A program made the translations under genes and the position numbers. The notes below the pieces were generated by a model. The model saw only the letters and a program-made list of their open reading frames with translations. It searched no databases and was not told where the DNA came from. Of a stretch of 64,000 bases of DNA, positions 23,380 through 38,440 are shown piece by piece. Every line of letters starts with the position of its first letter. Positions within the stretch are counted from its first letter, which is position 1. This DNA comes from Gelatoporia subvermispora B. Taxonomy: Eukaryota; Basidiomycota; Agaricomycetes; Polyporales; Gelatoporiaceae. Location: the NCBI GenBank assembly GCA_000320605.2, contig KB445796.1, forward strand, positions 1,683,698 to 1,747,697. Reading direction: 5' to 3'.

Positions 23380-24587
23380 ACGCTCTGACCGTGAAGTCGA
23401 GGGTCTGCTTCCAGGCTCTGGCGAGTGTCGGAATAGGCGTTCCTATGAGAAGTAGCGGGGCATTGCTGAGCAGGTGCACGGCAACCATCCGTTATTAGCA
23501 ACGCTCACCGGTGGTGGTGATGGGCTGCTACTCCTGGTTGCAGAATGGTCAGCGGTCTGAAAGCAGTACACGATGACGAGGCGAGAAGAAATGTCATGCA
23601 TCCAGGGGTTGGTAGTATGCTAAAGATATCCGAGGCGACAAATCAAAAACCATTCCAATCCTCTGATCACTACATACGCAGTAATTCTGGACGGTGCTCT
23701 ACATCTCGCGACATAGGTTGCACTTGCAGACGATCAGGGACATCCGGCAAAAAAAATAACAAAGGGGGCGACCTCAAAACGCATGAATGACTGTCATTTA
23801 AGACAAAGAGAGGGAATTTGAAGCATTTTTCTTTGTTCTAATGGTCCTAACATGCAATCCAACTGTTGTGCAGTCGGCAGTGCACGGGAAGACCATTCGA
23901 CGCGCTGCAAGTTGGGTTCGCCGCTGTAGGCGATCGTACGAGGCAGATTGTGGTACTTACGAGGAATGGCTAGTCAAAGTCATGATGAGTCGGAACGTCT
24001 ATGAAGGAAGGATACAAGTTAGTATACGAAATGATATGGTTCCGTGGGTGAGTCCGAGAATTGAAACGGGCGTGAGGATGCAAGACGGCAATGTGATGCG
24101 CGTGGAGATGTATGCGAATAGAACGAATGAGATAAATTACATATGCGTGACTGCCGTGTCTGGCTGCACGCAAAGGAACATGAATGTCGCGGTATGACGG
24201 CTTCTAGCCTTGTCCGGAAAGAGAAGTCGACGAATGTGGACCCGAATTCATGTAGCCTTTAGGCGCCCTTCTTTCACGCTGCTCTTCACATTCGGACCAC
24301 TTCACATCTACCTGCCATAAAAGGCGAACAATGAAGGCACCACGGTCACGTGCAACGCTATCAAACGCCTCCTTAGAACGCGTCCTCGACGCGTTGAGTA
24401 CACCTTCGTAGGCCCCAGCCTGGACAAACTCTAGTCCTGAACTAATGGGTGCGCCGTCAAACTGCTGAGCGGCTGGATTTTTCTGGCACCCGCAACTGTC
24501 ATCCGTTCAAAGCCATACTCATCTATTGGAATCCAGGTCCCGAGGTATATCCAAGAGCGCGGCCCAGAGCGCTGAATCTACATAGAT
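23380..24587. other. Spacer, probable 5' region of the proline-rich gene
   Basis: About 1.2 kb. The first 180 bases may include a 5' exon of the minus-strand gene. The rest is AT-richer with a tract of A near 23750 and no recognisable gene. Confidence 0.45.
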
Positions 24588-26177
24588 CTACATCGCTTCG
24601 ATGCCAAGCAGCAACCGCACCCTCTCGAAGATGAGGAATGTCACGATCGTGTGAGTCCCAAGCTATATATGTGCCGATAATTAGGGTCACTCGATGCCTG
24701 GAAACATGCCGAGTGATGACCTACCCTCGCCCAACACATGCTAAAGCCTTTGTAGAAGGCCCCCAGGCCTTCCCTTCGTATGATCGACCTGATGCAATCC
24801 GTGACGCCACTAAATTCCCGTGCTTTGTCATTCATGAGGCGCACTTTCACAACGTCTAAGATCGTTCCAAATTCTCAGGGTAGAACAAGGGCTCGGAGGA
24901 TTTGGTAACTTACCGACGGGATTGGACGTAATGGAGCAGAACAGCCTTGTGCGCAACATTGAATAAGTCGGAGGCCCTGCGCTATGTCACAGGACTTACC
25001 CGGCAAACATACTGGCCGTAAAGTGCAAGCCAATGCCTTCCTCCATGATTTCTTTCTTCTTCAGAGTCTGCTTGATCTGGTCGTATGAACAGATTTGAGA
25101 CACCGATAGGACAATCCCGCGAACAGTCGTCGCGTCGACTCCACGGTAGAGTGCCTGTAGACCGCCCACGACGGAGGAGTTGGACTTCGTGGCACGTGCT
25201 CCTTCTTGCCAGATGGAAGCAAATGCATGGCGCATATTCCGATAAGGACTTCCTGCAGGGTAATAGGCCTGCATACGCACTGTGACAGACGAGAAATCAG
25301 ATGTCCACTTTTCGATGAAGAGGCGTTACACAGACCTTTGACGAGGTCGGCAGGATTAGCTAGCGCTCTATGCACGAACGAACCATGAGTGTCTACTGCG
25401 TGAAGTAATAGCTAGTCTGCTTACGATCCTATCGTAGCAGCTACCGCAGCAGCTGATACTTTCAGCGCAAGACCTTCCCGATTTAGAGCGCCTTTCGACA
25501 TGTCGTAGAAACTACCGAGAAGTGAGTATTCGTGCACCAGGCCATCGCTCATGACTCACGTATCCTTGAAGAACTCATAGGACCCGAGTCGTAGACCGGA
25601 ATACACAATCTCTCTCAACATGCTCGCCGAGAAGCCGCCCAACATACTCCGGATACCTTCTGTGCGCGCCATCTCGACACCCACCGACCAGAACGCATTG
25701 GCTCTAGAACCAGGCGCTAGTGACATTCTGAGTATGGGATTTCCGCAGACAGGCGAATAAAATCGTACCTTGCGTCCGCAGTTGTTGGCGAACCTAATGA
25801 GACCATGAGATCGATCGTCGAGAAGCTCCAAGTCAGAATTAGCAGGATTTACCTTGATTCTATTGGTGAGGACAACGTGGGTTCATGAACGCTTTAAGTC
25901 AAATCAAACTATTGACATAGGTCATGCGGGTCATGCGTACATATCGAGTGGGTTGCTGACACCAGATGCTGTCATATCTGAACCAAACTGAGTTGATTGA
26001 AGTGTCCCGAACGAATATAGTTGAGAACGTACTACTGATGCATGCCGCGACATATTTCAGAGCATAGTCCTTGCTCTTACCCGCTCGCTTCCGCCCATCC
26101 AGCTGGGCGACCTTCTCTTCTAGAGGCGCTGTCGTTATAGGGGCTGTCATGAGAGGCGCTTGTGCAACGTTTGCCAT
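24588..26177 (-). CDS. Mitochondrial carrier family (SLC25) protein, dicarboxylate/UCP-like
   Basis: Inner mitochondrial membrane transporter. The start at 26175-26177 (MANVAQAPLMTAPITTAPLE) is followed by at least eight short introns. Three carrier signatures are rebuilt across exons: SNPLDIIKVRQQLRTQ (about 25760-25960), ANPADLVKVRMQAYYP (about 25250-25365) and SNPVDVVKVRLMNDKA (about 24815-24935). These are the P-x-[DE]-x-x-[KR]-x-R motifs of the three repeats. Other parts match the fold: GFSASMLREIVYSGLRLGSY, GVDATTVRGIVLSVSQICSY and GLGAFYKGFSMCWARLGTHT. The last exon ends LIFERVRLLLGIEAM with the stop at 24588-24590. The RQQLRTQ and the SGLRLGSYE segment resemble the DIC/UCP branch (SLC25A10/14/30). 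The transported substrate is not certain. The gene appears intact in spite of many in-frame stops inside introns. Confidence 0.88.
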
Positions 26178-26930
26178 AAGTCTCGCCAGGTCTAGAGAAG
26201 TTCACGGCTGCTCGAAGCCAGTGCCTTGTAGCTATATAATTGCGCGACGACTACGGAGCAACAGGGCCAGTCGCTACACATCGCCCCAAGCGTTCAGAGA
26301 GCCCTTGAGAGGTGACGCCGTGAGGTAAATTGCTTGATAATGACTGGTGGGCATTCTGGGAGACAGCGGCAGCGGGAAACCGCGCGGCCGTATCAGGCGC
26401 GTCAAGCCAGCGTCAAGTGACCGCGCGAGCGCGGCAGGCCGCGAGCCGTCGTCTCTTCCTTCCTTCCTCGACACCCGACTGCTTTGCTTGTTCAATTGCT
26501 TTCGTATATGTTATGTTCCCCGTACTTCTCGCCGAGAGATCACGAGCGTTGCACGATATTTCCTGTTGTCGTATGGCCGCGAACGTCAAGGGCGTACTCG
26601 GGGTCGGGCTCGTCAAATTTGGAATTCTTCATGACACCATATGTCATGTCGGACTGTGTCCTAGTCAGCACCATTCTTCATTCGGAATCTCGACAGTCAA
26701 GGGTCATGGAATGTTTCGTCATTACTACTGTACAACATGTTTGGTTTCCATATCGCGAGGTGCATGTGCATAATCCCTATTCTGTTCATAGAATCCGGCC
26801 CCGACCGCGTCCAGACGCGGTGCGTCACAGATACTATGATGCCGGAACACAGGACCAGCATCAGATACCTTCCACAAACGACTCAGCTACAAGCGGATCA
26901 GATGGGTGACAGCGTACTCACCTTGGAACT
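26178..26930. other. Spacer upstream of the mitochondrial carrier gene
   Basis: About 750 bases between two minus-strand genes. A GC-rich block (about 26370-26450) is present. No gene was recognised. Confidence 0.45.
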
Positions 26931-27902
26931 CTATGCCTCCCGTGCCAACAGACTATTCAAGCACCGAGCAACGCACCCCACTGCCTTCTCCACCTCTTCC
27001 TTGTCGCTCTCCTTGACCCTGGCCAGAAGCCTTCCGAAGCGATCGGGGTGCCACCTGCGCAGCGCATTCTTGATCCTCTCTTTCCTCGTTTGGCCCTCCG
27101 AATGCGTGGGAGACAATATGAACAAGGCGATTCGAGCAGGCGTGATGTCCTCCGCATCGCGTGGCGGGGAGAATGTCGGCCAGGGGATGGTGCGGAAGGT
27201 CAACTCGGCTGGCTCTTGTCTTGCACTTGTGATTGCCTCCCAGCGGTCCTGGTATGACTGCCAGGCCTGTCGATCTGCCTCCTCGCACCGTGCCTTCGCC
27301 TTCGCCTGCTCCTTCTCGCGATGCCTGCGCTCTCGACTATCTTCGTATGCCCTGCGCCTCTCGTATGCCATCCTTCGCCTCTGGGTCTCCTGCTGTGCGG
27401 CACGCAGGCGGCTCATTTCTTCCTGAACAAGCTTCTCCGCCTCCCTCTTCCAGTGCCGCGCGGCTCGCCTTGTCTCCTCCTCCAATGACCTCCAGCGTTC
27501 CGCCTCGCATCGGAAGCCGCTCGCAAGATCTTCCAGTAGTCGCCGGAGCTTGGGGTCCTCGTCGACGCTGAATGCTGTGCGCTGCTTTGCAGCGTCGCGC
27601 TCCTGTTGCTGACGCACCCAGCGCACGGTTTCCTCGTTCTGCCGTACCATCTCTGCGATCTCCTGCTCGAGAGTCCACGTGTAATTCTGCGTCGGGTGCT
27701 CCCACGGTCTGCTGCCCTGGTCGGCGTACGGGTTCATTGTGTAGGATCGTCGAGGAGGTGTAGGACGTGGCCGGGGGTCTGTGGATGCGAGATTCGCTGT
27801 GCGTCTTGAGCAGGACGAGCGCGTCCTGCTGCGATGTTGTACGGGTTCGACATACTCTGGATAGTAGTGCGCACCCCCGTAGATGAACGCTGCGTGTTCC
27901 AT
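26931..27902 (-). CDS. NF-kappa-B inhibitor-like protein 1 (NFKBIL1)-like fungal protein
   Basis: A single uninterrupted exon of 323 residues from MEHAAFIYGGAHYYPEYVEP. The N-terminus is low-complexity. Residues about 75-225 form a charged helix rich in Arg, Glu, Gln and Ala (for example RRAARHWKREAEKLVQEE and RRRMAYERRRAYEDSRERR). The C-terminal domain contains FRTIPWPTFSPPRDAEDITP, IALFILSPTHSEGQTRKERI and ALRRWHPDRFGRLLARVKES. The WHPDRF motif with flanking helices is the feature shared with the C-terminus of NFKBIL1 homologues, which are often expanded in Agaricomycetes; it also recalls the HPD loop of J domains. The C-terminal position of HPD argues against a typical DnaJ protein. Possible role in RNA processing or as a co-chaperone is inference. 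The start could also be the internal Met of TMNPYADQ. Confidence 0.72.
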   Translation of the reverse strand: MEHAAFIYGGAHYYPEYVEPVQHRSRTRSSCSRRTANLASTDPRPRPTPPRRSYTMNPYADQGSRPWEHPTQNYTWTLEQEIAEMVRQNEETVRWVRQQQERDAAKQRTAFSVDEDPKLRRLLEDLASGFRCEAERWRSLEEETRRAARHWKREAEKLVQEEMSRLRAAQQETQRRRMAYERRRAYEDSRERRHREKEQAKAKARCEEADRQAWQSYQDRWEAITSARQEPAELTFRTIPWPTFSPPRDAEDITPARIALFILSPTHSEGQTRKERIKNALRRWHPDRFGRLLARVKESDKEEVEKAVGCVARCLNSLLAREA

Positions 27903-28823
27903 GAGTGTTCGTCAACGAGGCGATCGTCGCGCGGGCGATTGAATGCGAGAAAGCGGGCTAAGGCAGTAGATGAACGACGTGGCCAGCGACCGAAGCTCAT
28001 AAGTACTGTGCATCCTGCGACTCTATCTGTACTCATGTTAGGGGTAGTGGATCGCATGTCTGGTCAGTTCGGCCTCCTTGCCTCCTCGTGCCAGAACTGG
28101 CCTTGTCGCAGGCGCCGCTCGAAGCAGCTGCCTTCTCATACGCCAGATTCGGCCGTTCTCTCCGTTCTCTATGCCGTTCATATTGAGTCTCCTTCTCTCT
28201 GGTTCTTCAGCCACACACATTCAGATCTCTGCGAGATCGGTCCGAGTGCTGTTCCGCTACTCCGTCAGAAACTCACTGAGAGAGTAATGTCGCACACCAC
28301 CAGGGCAGGGCGCTTGTTGTACTACGGCGCAGCGACGCCCTGCGTCCACCGATCCTGTCGCCCTGCAAGCCTCGAAGCACTACAGGTAAGTGGGCCGCAG
28401 TGAGTGCAGGAGGCCAAGGAAGGGTGCGCGATCCACTTTTAGATGGTGCATGTATACAGCATGGTCTTATCACTCCGCATGAGATCCATGAGGCGTACGT
28501 ACGATTGACTTCGAACGAGATGCTCGAGATCACGAGCCTGGCCCACGAGTTTGGCCACGAGCTCCATAGAGATCTCTGGCCTATCATCAGCATGATGCAT
28601 GATGCATAACGCATAGTACCTAGAACATCTCCACTAATCACCACCATCATGTCTCTCCTTCGTCGTTGTAAGCATCAGAAACCACCTCTAATCCTAAGAA
28701 TTGTTCAAGTTAGATCCTACAAGTAGATATTAACACGGGGACGCCTGTGAGTTTGCCACAGAGAGGAACCCAGAAACTGATATGGAGCATTGCGAATCGA
28801 ATTTGCAAGGAAGGACGAAGCAT
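27903..28823. other. Spacer between the NFKBIL1-like and DUF6534 genes
   Basis: About 920 bases, containing the upstream region of the NFKBIL1-like gene and the 3' flank of the DUF6534 gene. Short open frames on the plus strand (for example 28400-28609) have no recognisable family match. Confidence 0.45.
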
Positions 28824-30903
28824 CTCAGACGCTTTGTGAAGCCCCGGTGCTGCCTGTGCTGTGGTGCTGTGACATACCCATGGCCTTTGGCGGCATGTCG
28901 TCGTCGACGACGCAGTCGACGGTCTTGTCCACTGTGATTTGAAGCTGAGAATGGGACGCTTGAGTACTTGCAAAATGATCACTTGTGAAAGCACTCACCC
29001 TCGTGCCGGTGAGGTCGAGCTGATCGGGTTGGAACTATCATAAGCCGTCGGGAGACGCGATCGATATGGCACGGAAGTAAGTACGTACCGAGGTCCGCTT
29101 GCCGCTAATCCGTCCATTGAAGCCCTGCGCAAAGAGCACCGGCAGCCGATGTCCCGAACTCGACGCATGCGACGTCTGCGCTCTGAGGATTTTGCGGGCA
29201 TTCATGCTGCGGCACATCAAAGCGATGCATTGAGATCCGGAGCCGGTTCGGGAATTAAGGGGGCACTCACGAGGCCAAGAACGAGTTGGCATACACTGGG
29301 TATGGAGAAGGGTAAGCTCCGAGCAGCCCACGTTGAGAACACGCGACTCACGTTTGCTGATAGCGAAGTGCAAGCCAAGGTAAATGAGAACGTGCGGCAT
29401 TGCCAACCACTGTTCGACATCCAAATCAGATTTGAAGGCCTCTTGGGCGAATACGGGTCTGCCCACTCACGAATATCAAAGATACCACTGTGGTGATGCT
29501 GCACCGCAACTGTGAGTCGTTGGGAAGATGCACAGACACATGCGAGCCTCACCATGTCAGCATGCCGTTCTCAACAGTGTACAGCGTGACGGAGTCCAGA
29601 ATATGATCTAGCCTATCAAGTGAAGTTCAGCAATTGGAGAAAAACAGAGCACAAGACACAGATTCACCGTCCGGAGCCGGTGCGACTCTTCCGAAGGTAT
29701 GCACACAATCCAATTGTGATCGACACATCGACAACCAGTGATAGTACAAGACCGATCGTAAACACCCACTGAAAAGACGTCCATGAGTTTAGTGCTTCTG
29801 AGGTCAGCTTTTCATTGGAAAACTTGCGCGATATTTCTCGTAGAATACGGAGAAGTAGCCTGTCTTTATACTGTAAAGTACTTTCAGCCTGATGCAATGG
29901 TTCTCTTCAAACAGAGGCTCACAGTTCAATGGCAGTAACTGATGGATGCAGCGTGGATTGTAAGACGTATGCACGAATCTATGTGTACTAAGACTCTCGT
30001 ACCGAAGGCAGATCCTGGAATCAGGTGCCGTGATCAGCCTGAGGCGGTAAAAGAATATGTTGTGGACCCGGCTTACCTACACGGCCGACAGCCATCACGC
30101 CCTTTGAAGACTCGATGAGATAATTACACACGAATCATGACCCAGCGGACTTACTAGAGGGATTGTAATCCAGTAGTTGCCTTTGCTGACTGCGAACCGT
30201 TTGGTGAGCGGATTGTACAGTCGCGTAAGTAGGTGGACATACACTTCCATAGGCGGTAGGTGAAGAATCTGAACATGCTTGGGTCAGTATTATCACTTCG
30301 GAGGCAATATGATTGCACCTACAAGTGGACAAATACGGTTGTGATAGCCTTGGCAGAGCGGAAGAACGTCAGCGATTCTCATGTAAGCGTAATCAAATGA
30401 TAAGTTACCGTGAGTGCAATGGACACTCCGACCGTCCTAAAGTGCTCAATCAGACACAGCTATATCTTATGTAAAGAGGGCACAACGCACCAAAACACGC
30501 GGTCATTTATATTCGTCTCGCCGAAACTTTCGACAAGGTACTGCCAACTTGCGGCGCACACCATGCATGTATGCAATGTATCCAACAGACTGCAAAACCG
30601 CGTGAATGGGGTTCCCCCAGATCAACGACTAATTAAGCACGTACAACATAGCCCCAACCTACTCGACGTCAAAATCTCAGACAAAGTAGCAGATTTGCGC
30701 TGACATACCCTGAGCTTCACCATGAACGGGTCCCTGGGAAATAGTCTATAGTACAGCGCTGTTTGCATTGCAACAATGCCGGATAGTCTGTTGTCGTATC
30801 GGATTCAGCCTCAGAAAAAAATTAGAGGTTCAGAATCCCACTGACGCGGCAGAGACCAGACCTCCGACAAGGATGGCCGCGAGGCTAACACGCAGGTCAT
30901 GAT
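28824..30903 (-). CDS. DUF6534 domain polytopic membrane protein
   Basis: Predicted integral membrane protein of an uncharacterised basidiomycete family with about seven helices. Start MDHDLRVSLAAILVGGLVSA at 30901-30903. Across an intron follows LSGIVAMQTALYYRLFPRDP, then LLDTLHTCMVCAASWQYLVE, and short exons around 30100-30360. The hallmark is in the middle: WVFTIGLVLSLVVDVSITIG then LCAYLRKSRTGSGR, joined over an intron to LDHILDSVTLYTVENGMLT, which is the DUF6534 KSRTG...TLYTxNxGxLTS pattern. Next are SITTVVSLIF, MPHVLIYLGLHFAISK and MNARKILRAQTSHASSSGHR. The soluble C-tail ends LQITVDKTVDCVVDDDMPPK and a Ser/Gln/His-rich end, stop at 28824-28826. There are more than ten introns, some exons being shorter than 60 bases, so exact borders need RNA evidence. 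Confidence 0.8.
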
Positions 30904-32563
30904 CCATCGTGCGTATCAGCGGGTATGAGGAGATCACTGCAGCATATATCACGGGTGGGCAAGAGCGGGCCTAGGAAAGGAGAGAAGGCGGTACGAGTAC
31001 GCGACCGCGCTACCTTTATGAAGAGTATGTCCCGGCCGTGCGGCGAGACTAGTGGTCGCAGGCCCAGAGGCGCGATCGACTTGGAGAAGCAGAAGGAGTC
31101 CTCGCCGCCTGATTCGCCGGTGACGCGCTGATGAGACCGGGACCAGAAGCTCGCGAACGACGCTGCGACGCAGGCAACACCGGCGATCGAGCCACCTGGA
31201 TCTGCTGCAATCTGCCTTAAAAATTGGCGTCCGCCCGGCAAGTTCGCCAAATATTTCGCTCGTTGCGTATGCTGCCGCCATATGTAAGTGCGCACTGCCA
31301 TCTACTCCGCCCAGTACTCCAAACCCCCGCTCCCCTCTTGGGTCTCTTTCGCATTTTTCTCGGCGGCGACCACAGCCACCCATGGAGATGCCCCCGGAAC
31401 ATGGTCATTCAATCTGATCGCCCAATGGAGGTGACAACTGGGAATAATCCTGAACGATTTCCCGGGACCTTTCGGTCGGGGGCCAATCACGAGGCCCGTT
31501 TCAGGTCACTGCACGTCGACCTAAGCCGGGAGATCTGTTGGTGCACCATTCTTGGTGGGGGCGCAGTGGGCTCAGCACGGCTCAGACGCCGGCAGCGGGA
31601 GGGCGGCGCGAGGCGGCGCGGGCGCCCCCACGGCGCGCTGGTGCTGGCGGGGCCCAAAGAGGTAAAGCGTTGTTCCTGGCCACGCGCGCCGTCGTCGGCC
31701 ACGTCTGCAGAACTGTCCTTGCGCGACGGTGGGGGACCCCCGGCGCGCCGCTGCGAGTCGTCCCCGCGCGCCGGCAACAGCCAGCCAGTCGTCGTCGAGC
31801 AGCTCCGGGCAGCGGCACGCCTTGCAGGCTTTGGCTGGCCCCGCCCATTATTGGGGTCGCGCGACTAGGGCGGACCACGATCGACGACACGTCCATCTCT
31901 CCGAGTCCGCCCACACTAACATCGACTGTCGCGATTCGATCTGATATATTATTGGTGAGCTTGTTTTGAGGGTGCTTCACTCACATCAGCAGGCTCCGGG
32001 CGCAGCGGATGACAGGTCACTTCGCGGCTCGTAAGAGCATGTTCTGTCATTCTGATTGGCCGATATTGTCTCCAAGTTCACTGCGTTGCATCAGACACCG
32101 ACGAGCACGTTCGCGTGCTTGCAGACGCGGTGAAGAGCGTTGCTAGGACATGATAACATGTCCCCAGTGAGCCCTAGTGAGCACGACAGAGATGTATATT
32201 GACGGAGCCAGCAAGCGAGGAGGCCGTGCCTGTATAAAGGATACCGAGTTGGCTGTAATGGTGCGAGTGCAAGGGACGACGGGCCGAGACCTACACCTGG
32301 GCAAAAGCGGGCCCTATTTGGCAAACTGCCTGACAGATCGTCCATCATGTCTGCATCTCGACAACTCTCGCCTATTGACACACGGCTACCTCGGGGCGGA
32401 TCACTCAAATTCAGGCAACACTGGGCAGACGACACAGCACACAAGACACTGCGGTATAACACGCATGTTCCGAAAATGACAGTTTGATGTTACAACATGT
32501 TCCTCATATGACGACATACAATCATGGGCATATCACAGGCTCCCAGACACCATCGCGACCCGC
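30904..32563. other. Spacer of 1.66 kb with a GC-rich core
   Basis: Lies upstream of the DUF6534 gene and downstream of polyubiquitin. The segment at about 31555-31870 is strikingly rich in G and C. Several overlapping frames are open there on both strands because stop codons are rare in such DNA. No known domain was recognised. Confidence 0.5.
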
Positions 32564-36119
<3,556 letters not shown>

Positions 36120-37194
36120 ATGGCTCTCGACCTCATCAGGGCACAGATTCTCGCGCTCTTCTTCACGGGTATCTTCCTTGGTTTTCATCTCATCCTTTCC
36201 GTAATGACTTTATGGGCGCAAATATGGGCTAACCCGGCACGAGGAAGGAAGACGAACTGGATTCTGGTGGCGATCTCCCTGGTTATAGGGACCATCGGAA
36301 TATTGAATGCAGCTCTGGATGTGTACGTGAACATGTGGGCCCTCACCACGGAGAATCTGGAAGTATTCCTTGACGTATCCTCATGGGGATACGTTGCCGG
36401 GTAGGCCATAGTTTGTGCGAGTCTGGTATATTCTGACCTCAGTACAGAAAGTCGATGAAATTGTACCATCCATCATTGGCGATACTGTCCTAGTGAGTAC
36501 GTAGTCACTCTGAAGTATCTCACAGTGGTGACAGACATACCGATGTTGGATTGTGTACGAAAGGAGGTGGAAAGCCGTCATTATCTCAATCATCCTCTGG
36601 ATATCTGCCGTGACATTCGCTGTGTTCGTCGTTGTCAAGTCCGCCCTCGTCCAATATGTGAGTGGTATCAACAATCCTGCTCTCACTGCTTTCATCGCCG
36701 CCGCTCTTGGATGCTCTGTGTTGCTCAACGTTCTCACAACTTGTGGGGCACTCTTATTTTTGCAAAATCTGAGGACTTGGCTAATACATTTATTAGCGCG
36801 CATTGTATATCGTATCTGGAAGGTGACCAGACATATCAGATCCCAATGGCAAGCCGTAGGCCAGACCAAATTGACTTATGTGAATCGAATAATCATCGAG
36901 TCTGGTCTGATCTATACCATATCGGCAATTATCTTCCTCTTCACTGCCATCGTACAGAGCAATGCCATCTATATTACCGGCGATTGTGTGAGTGAGCAGT
37001 TCCTGAAGTACCGCCGAGGTTTTCCTGATGACTTCTGTCCTACCTTGCATGTATTGCCTTCAATACGGCGTTTGTTCGTTTCTGCGATTGTTCAAATAAT
37101 ATATGCCAGTAGAGCAGGCTTCATGGCGACGTCCCGACATGGAATCTCACATTCGGAGGCGAGATCCTCCCGTCTTGAAGTTCACCAAGTTTAG
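36120..37194 (+). pseudogene. Polytopic membrane protein gene, upstream copy, probably broken
   Basis: Closely similar to the intact gene at 38441-39575. The first exon opens MALDLIRAQILALFFTGIFL and holds several hydrophobic helices. Two faults are visible. First, where the intact copy has a GT donor after GTTGCTG, this copy reads GTTGCCGGGTAGG: two bases are missing, an in-frame TAG follows at 36402-36404, and the next possible donor does not restore the frame. Second, after the ITGDC exon (about 36985) the duplication junction replaces the last exon. The intact copy has LTGIAFNLIIIRFDQ there; this copy runs into repeated spacer and ends at 37194. The central part (RCWIVYERRWKAVIISIILW; IESGLIYTISAIIFLFTAIV) remains open. 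It could still be expressed in truncated form. Confidence 0.7.
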
Positions 37195-38440
37195 AGCACG
37201 GTCCATGCACGCACCTCAGTCTTTTGAAACGCTCGAGAGCACTGCAGCTGGTTCTGTTCAGTGGCGTGCATCCGTCGTGCCGCCTGGCCACTGGCCACTT
37301 CGCGTTTTGGACACATAGAGTTCTTTTCCTGACGCACATCTTGTTGCTCCTCCAATTAGATATATTCGTCGCTCGTACGTTCGGCCTTCATGGCTAACTG
37401 AGAGGTGCGCTGGTTATTTACTTCTCTCATCAACAAAGCCAGGATAAATGATACCTTGCACAGCGAGCAACAGTCATTGCATCAACATTGTGTACAGCAT
37501 ATCACATGTCAGCTATACGTCAGACCATGTACTGCTCCCGCAATCTGGCACCTCAATGAATTGTAATCGTCAAACAAGTTCAGTCGCTATCTTGTGTATT
37601 TCATTGCTCAATGGTACTGAACTTCTGCGTAGAATAAGATAGGGTGGGGTGGGGTGGGGTGGGATGGAATGGTATAGGAAATGAATAATTGCATACACGT
37701 AATTAGATGCTCTGAGCTGGAGAATGCGACCCAGTTGACCCGTTTTGCATGAACAAATCTTGATGATCCTGCCGCAAGTCATGTCTCAAGTTACCTTCAC
37801 CGTCTGTGAGTACGTCCGGTGCTTGATGTCGAAGACCTCACTTTCCGCAGCTGGTGTCACTGTCAGATGTTCTAGATATATGAGAGCTGTGTCGTGCGTG
37901 GCAGATGTGGCGTTAGCTCCGGGATCTAACGCTCACAGCGCTCACGGCCGATTGGTGCTGCGGATAGGCCGCAGAACGCAATTGCGGGGCGCCGCACAAA
38001 ATATATATGCTCTGGTATACTATCACGAACATAACCTTCGCTTGTGCGACCCATTTGACGAATTCCGATGGCCTTGTCCTCAGACAGAATCTACAGCGAG
38101 CCTGAGACCCCGAGACCCCGGAGCTTGCCAAGAATAGAGACGGTTCTACTCGGCAGCGTCATACACAGACTTCCATGTGGGAGATAGAAGCACTCCTGTG
38201 CACATCCCCATAAATGAATTGGTCTGATTCTCATCTGTGTAGTAACTGTGCTCCCAGGATTAGGGTTTGAACGCCCCAATATCGTTCTTCTATGTCCGCT
38301 CGCGAGCATCTTGGGATTCCCCATTTCCTCGAACTGCGATACACATCCATGCATCACAGAGCAGGCCCCTTTATGCAGAATCCTGCGGGTGCTGTTAGAA
38401 CCCTATCTCGCTCTCAGCAACATCCCCCTCACTATCCGCA
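37195..38440. other. Duplicated spacer with a G-rich tract
   Basis: Second arm of the duplicated spacer; no gene of its own. It contains a GGGGT tandem run at 37639-37667 that is not present in the first arm. Confidence 0.6.
37639..37667 (+). repeat. Short (GGGGT)n tandem repeat
   Basis: About four to five copies of ggggt, bordered by gatag and ggatggaatgg. Four closely spaced runs of three or more G make a G-quadruplex possible. The matching place in the other arm of the duplication (near 35355) reads gcagattctaggaataaat, without the repeat, so the tract arose after the duplication or was lost from the other arm. Confidence 0.85.

Noticed and set aside
23841..24197. Plus-strand open frame of 118 codons
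   Set aside because: Unusual composition, no homologous pattern, no splice continuation.
24588..26177. Carrier gene first read as a pseudogene because of many in-frame stops
   Set aside because: All stops fall in short GT..AG introns; after removing them the three PxDxxKxR motifs are complete.
31217..31980. Overlapping long open frames on both strands in GC-rich DNA
   Set aside because: Few stops are expected by chance at such GC content, and none shows a domain or splice structure.
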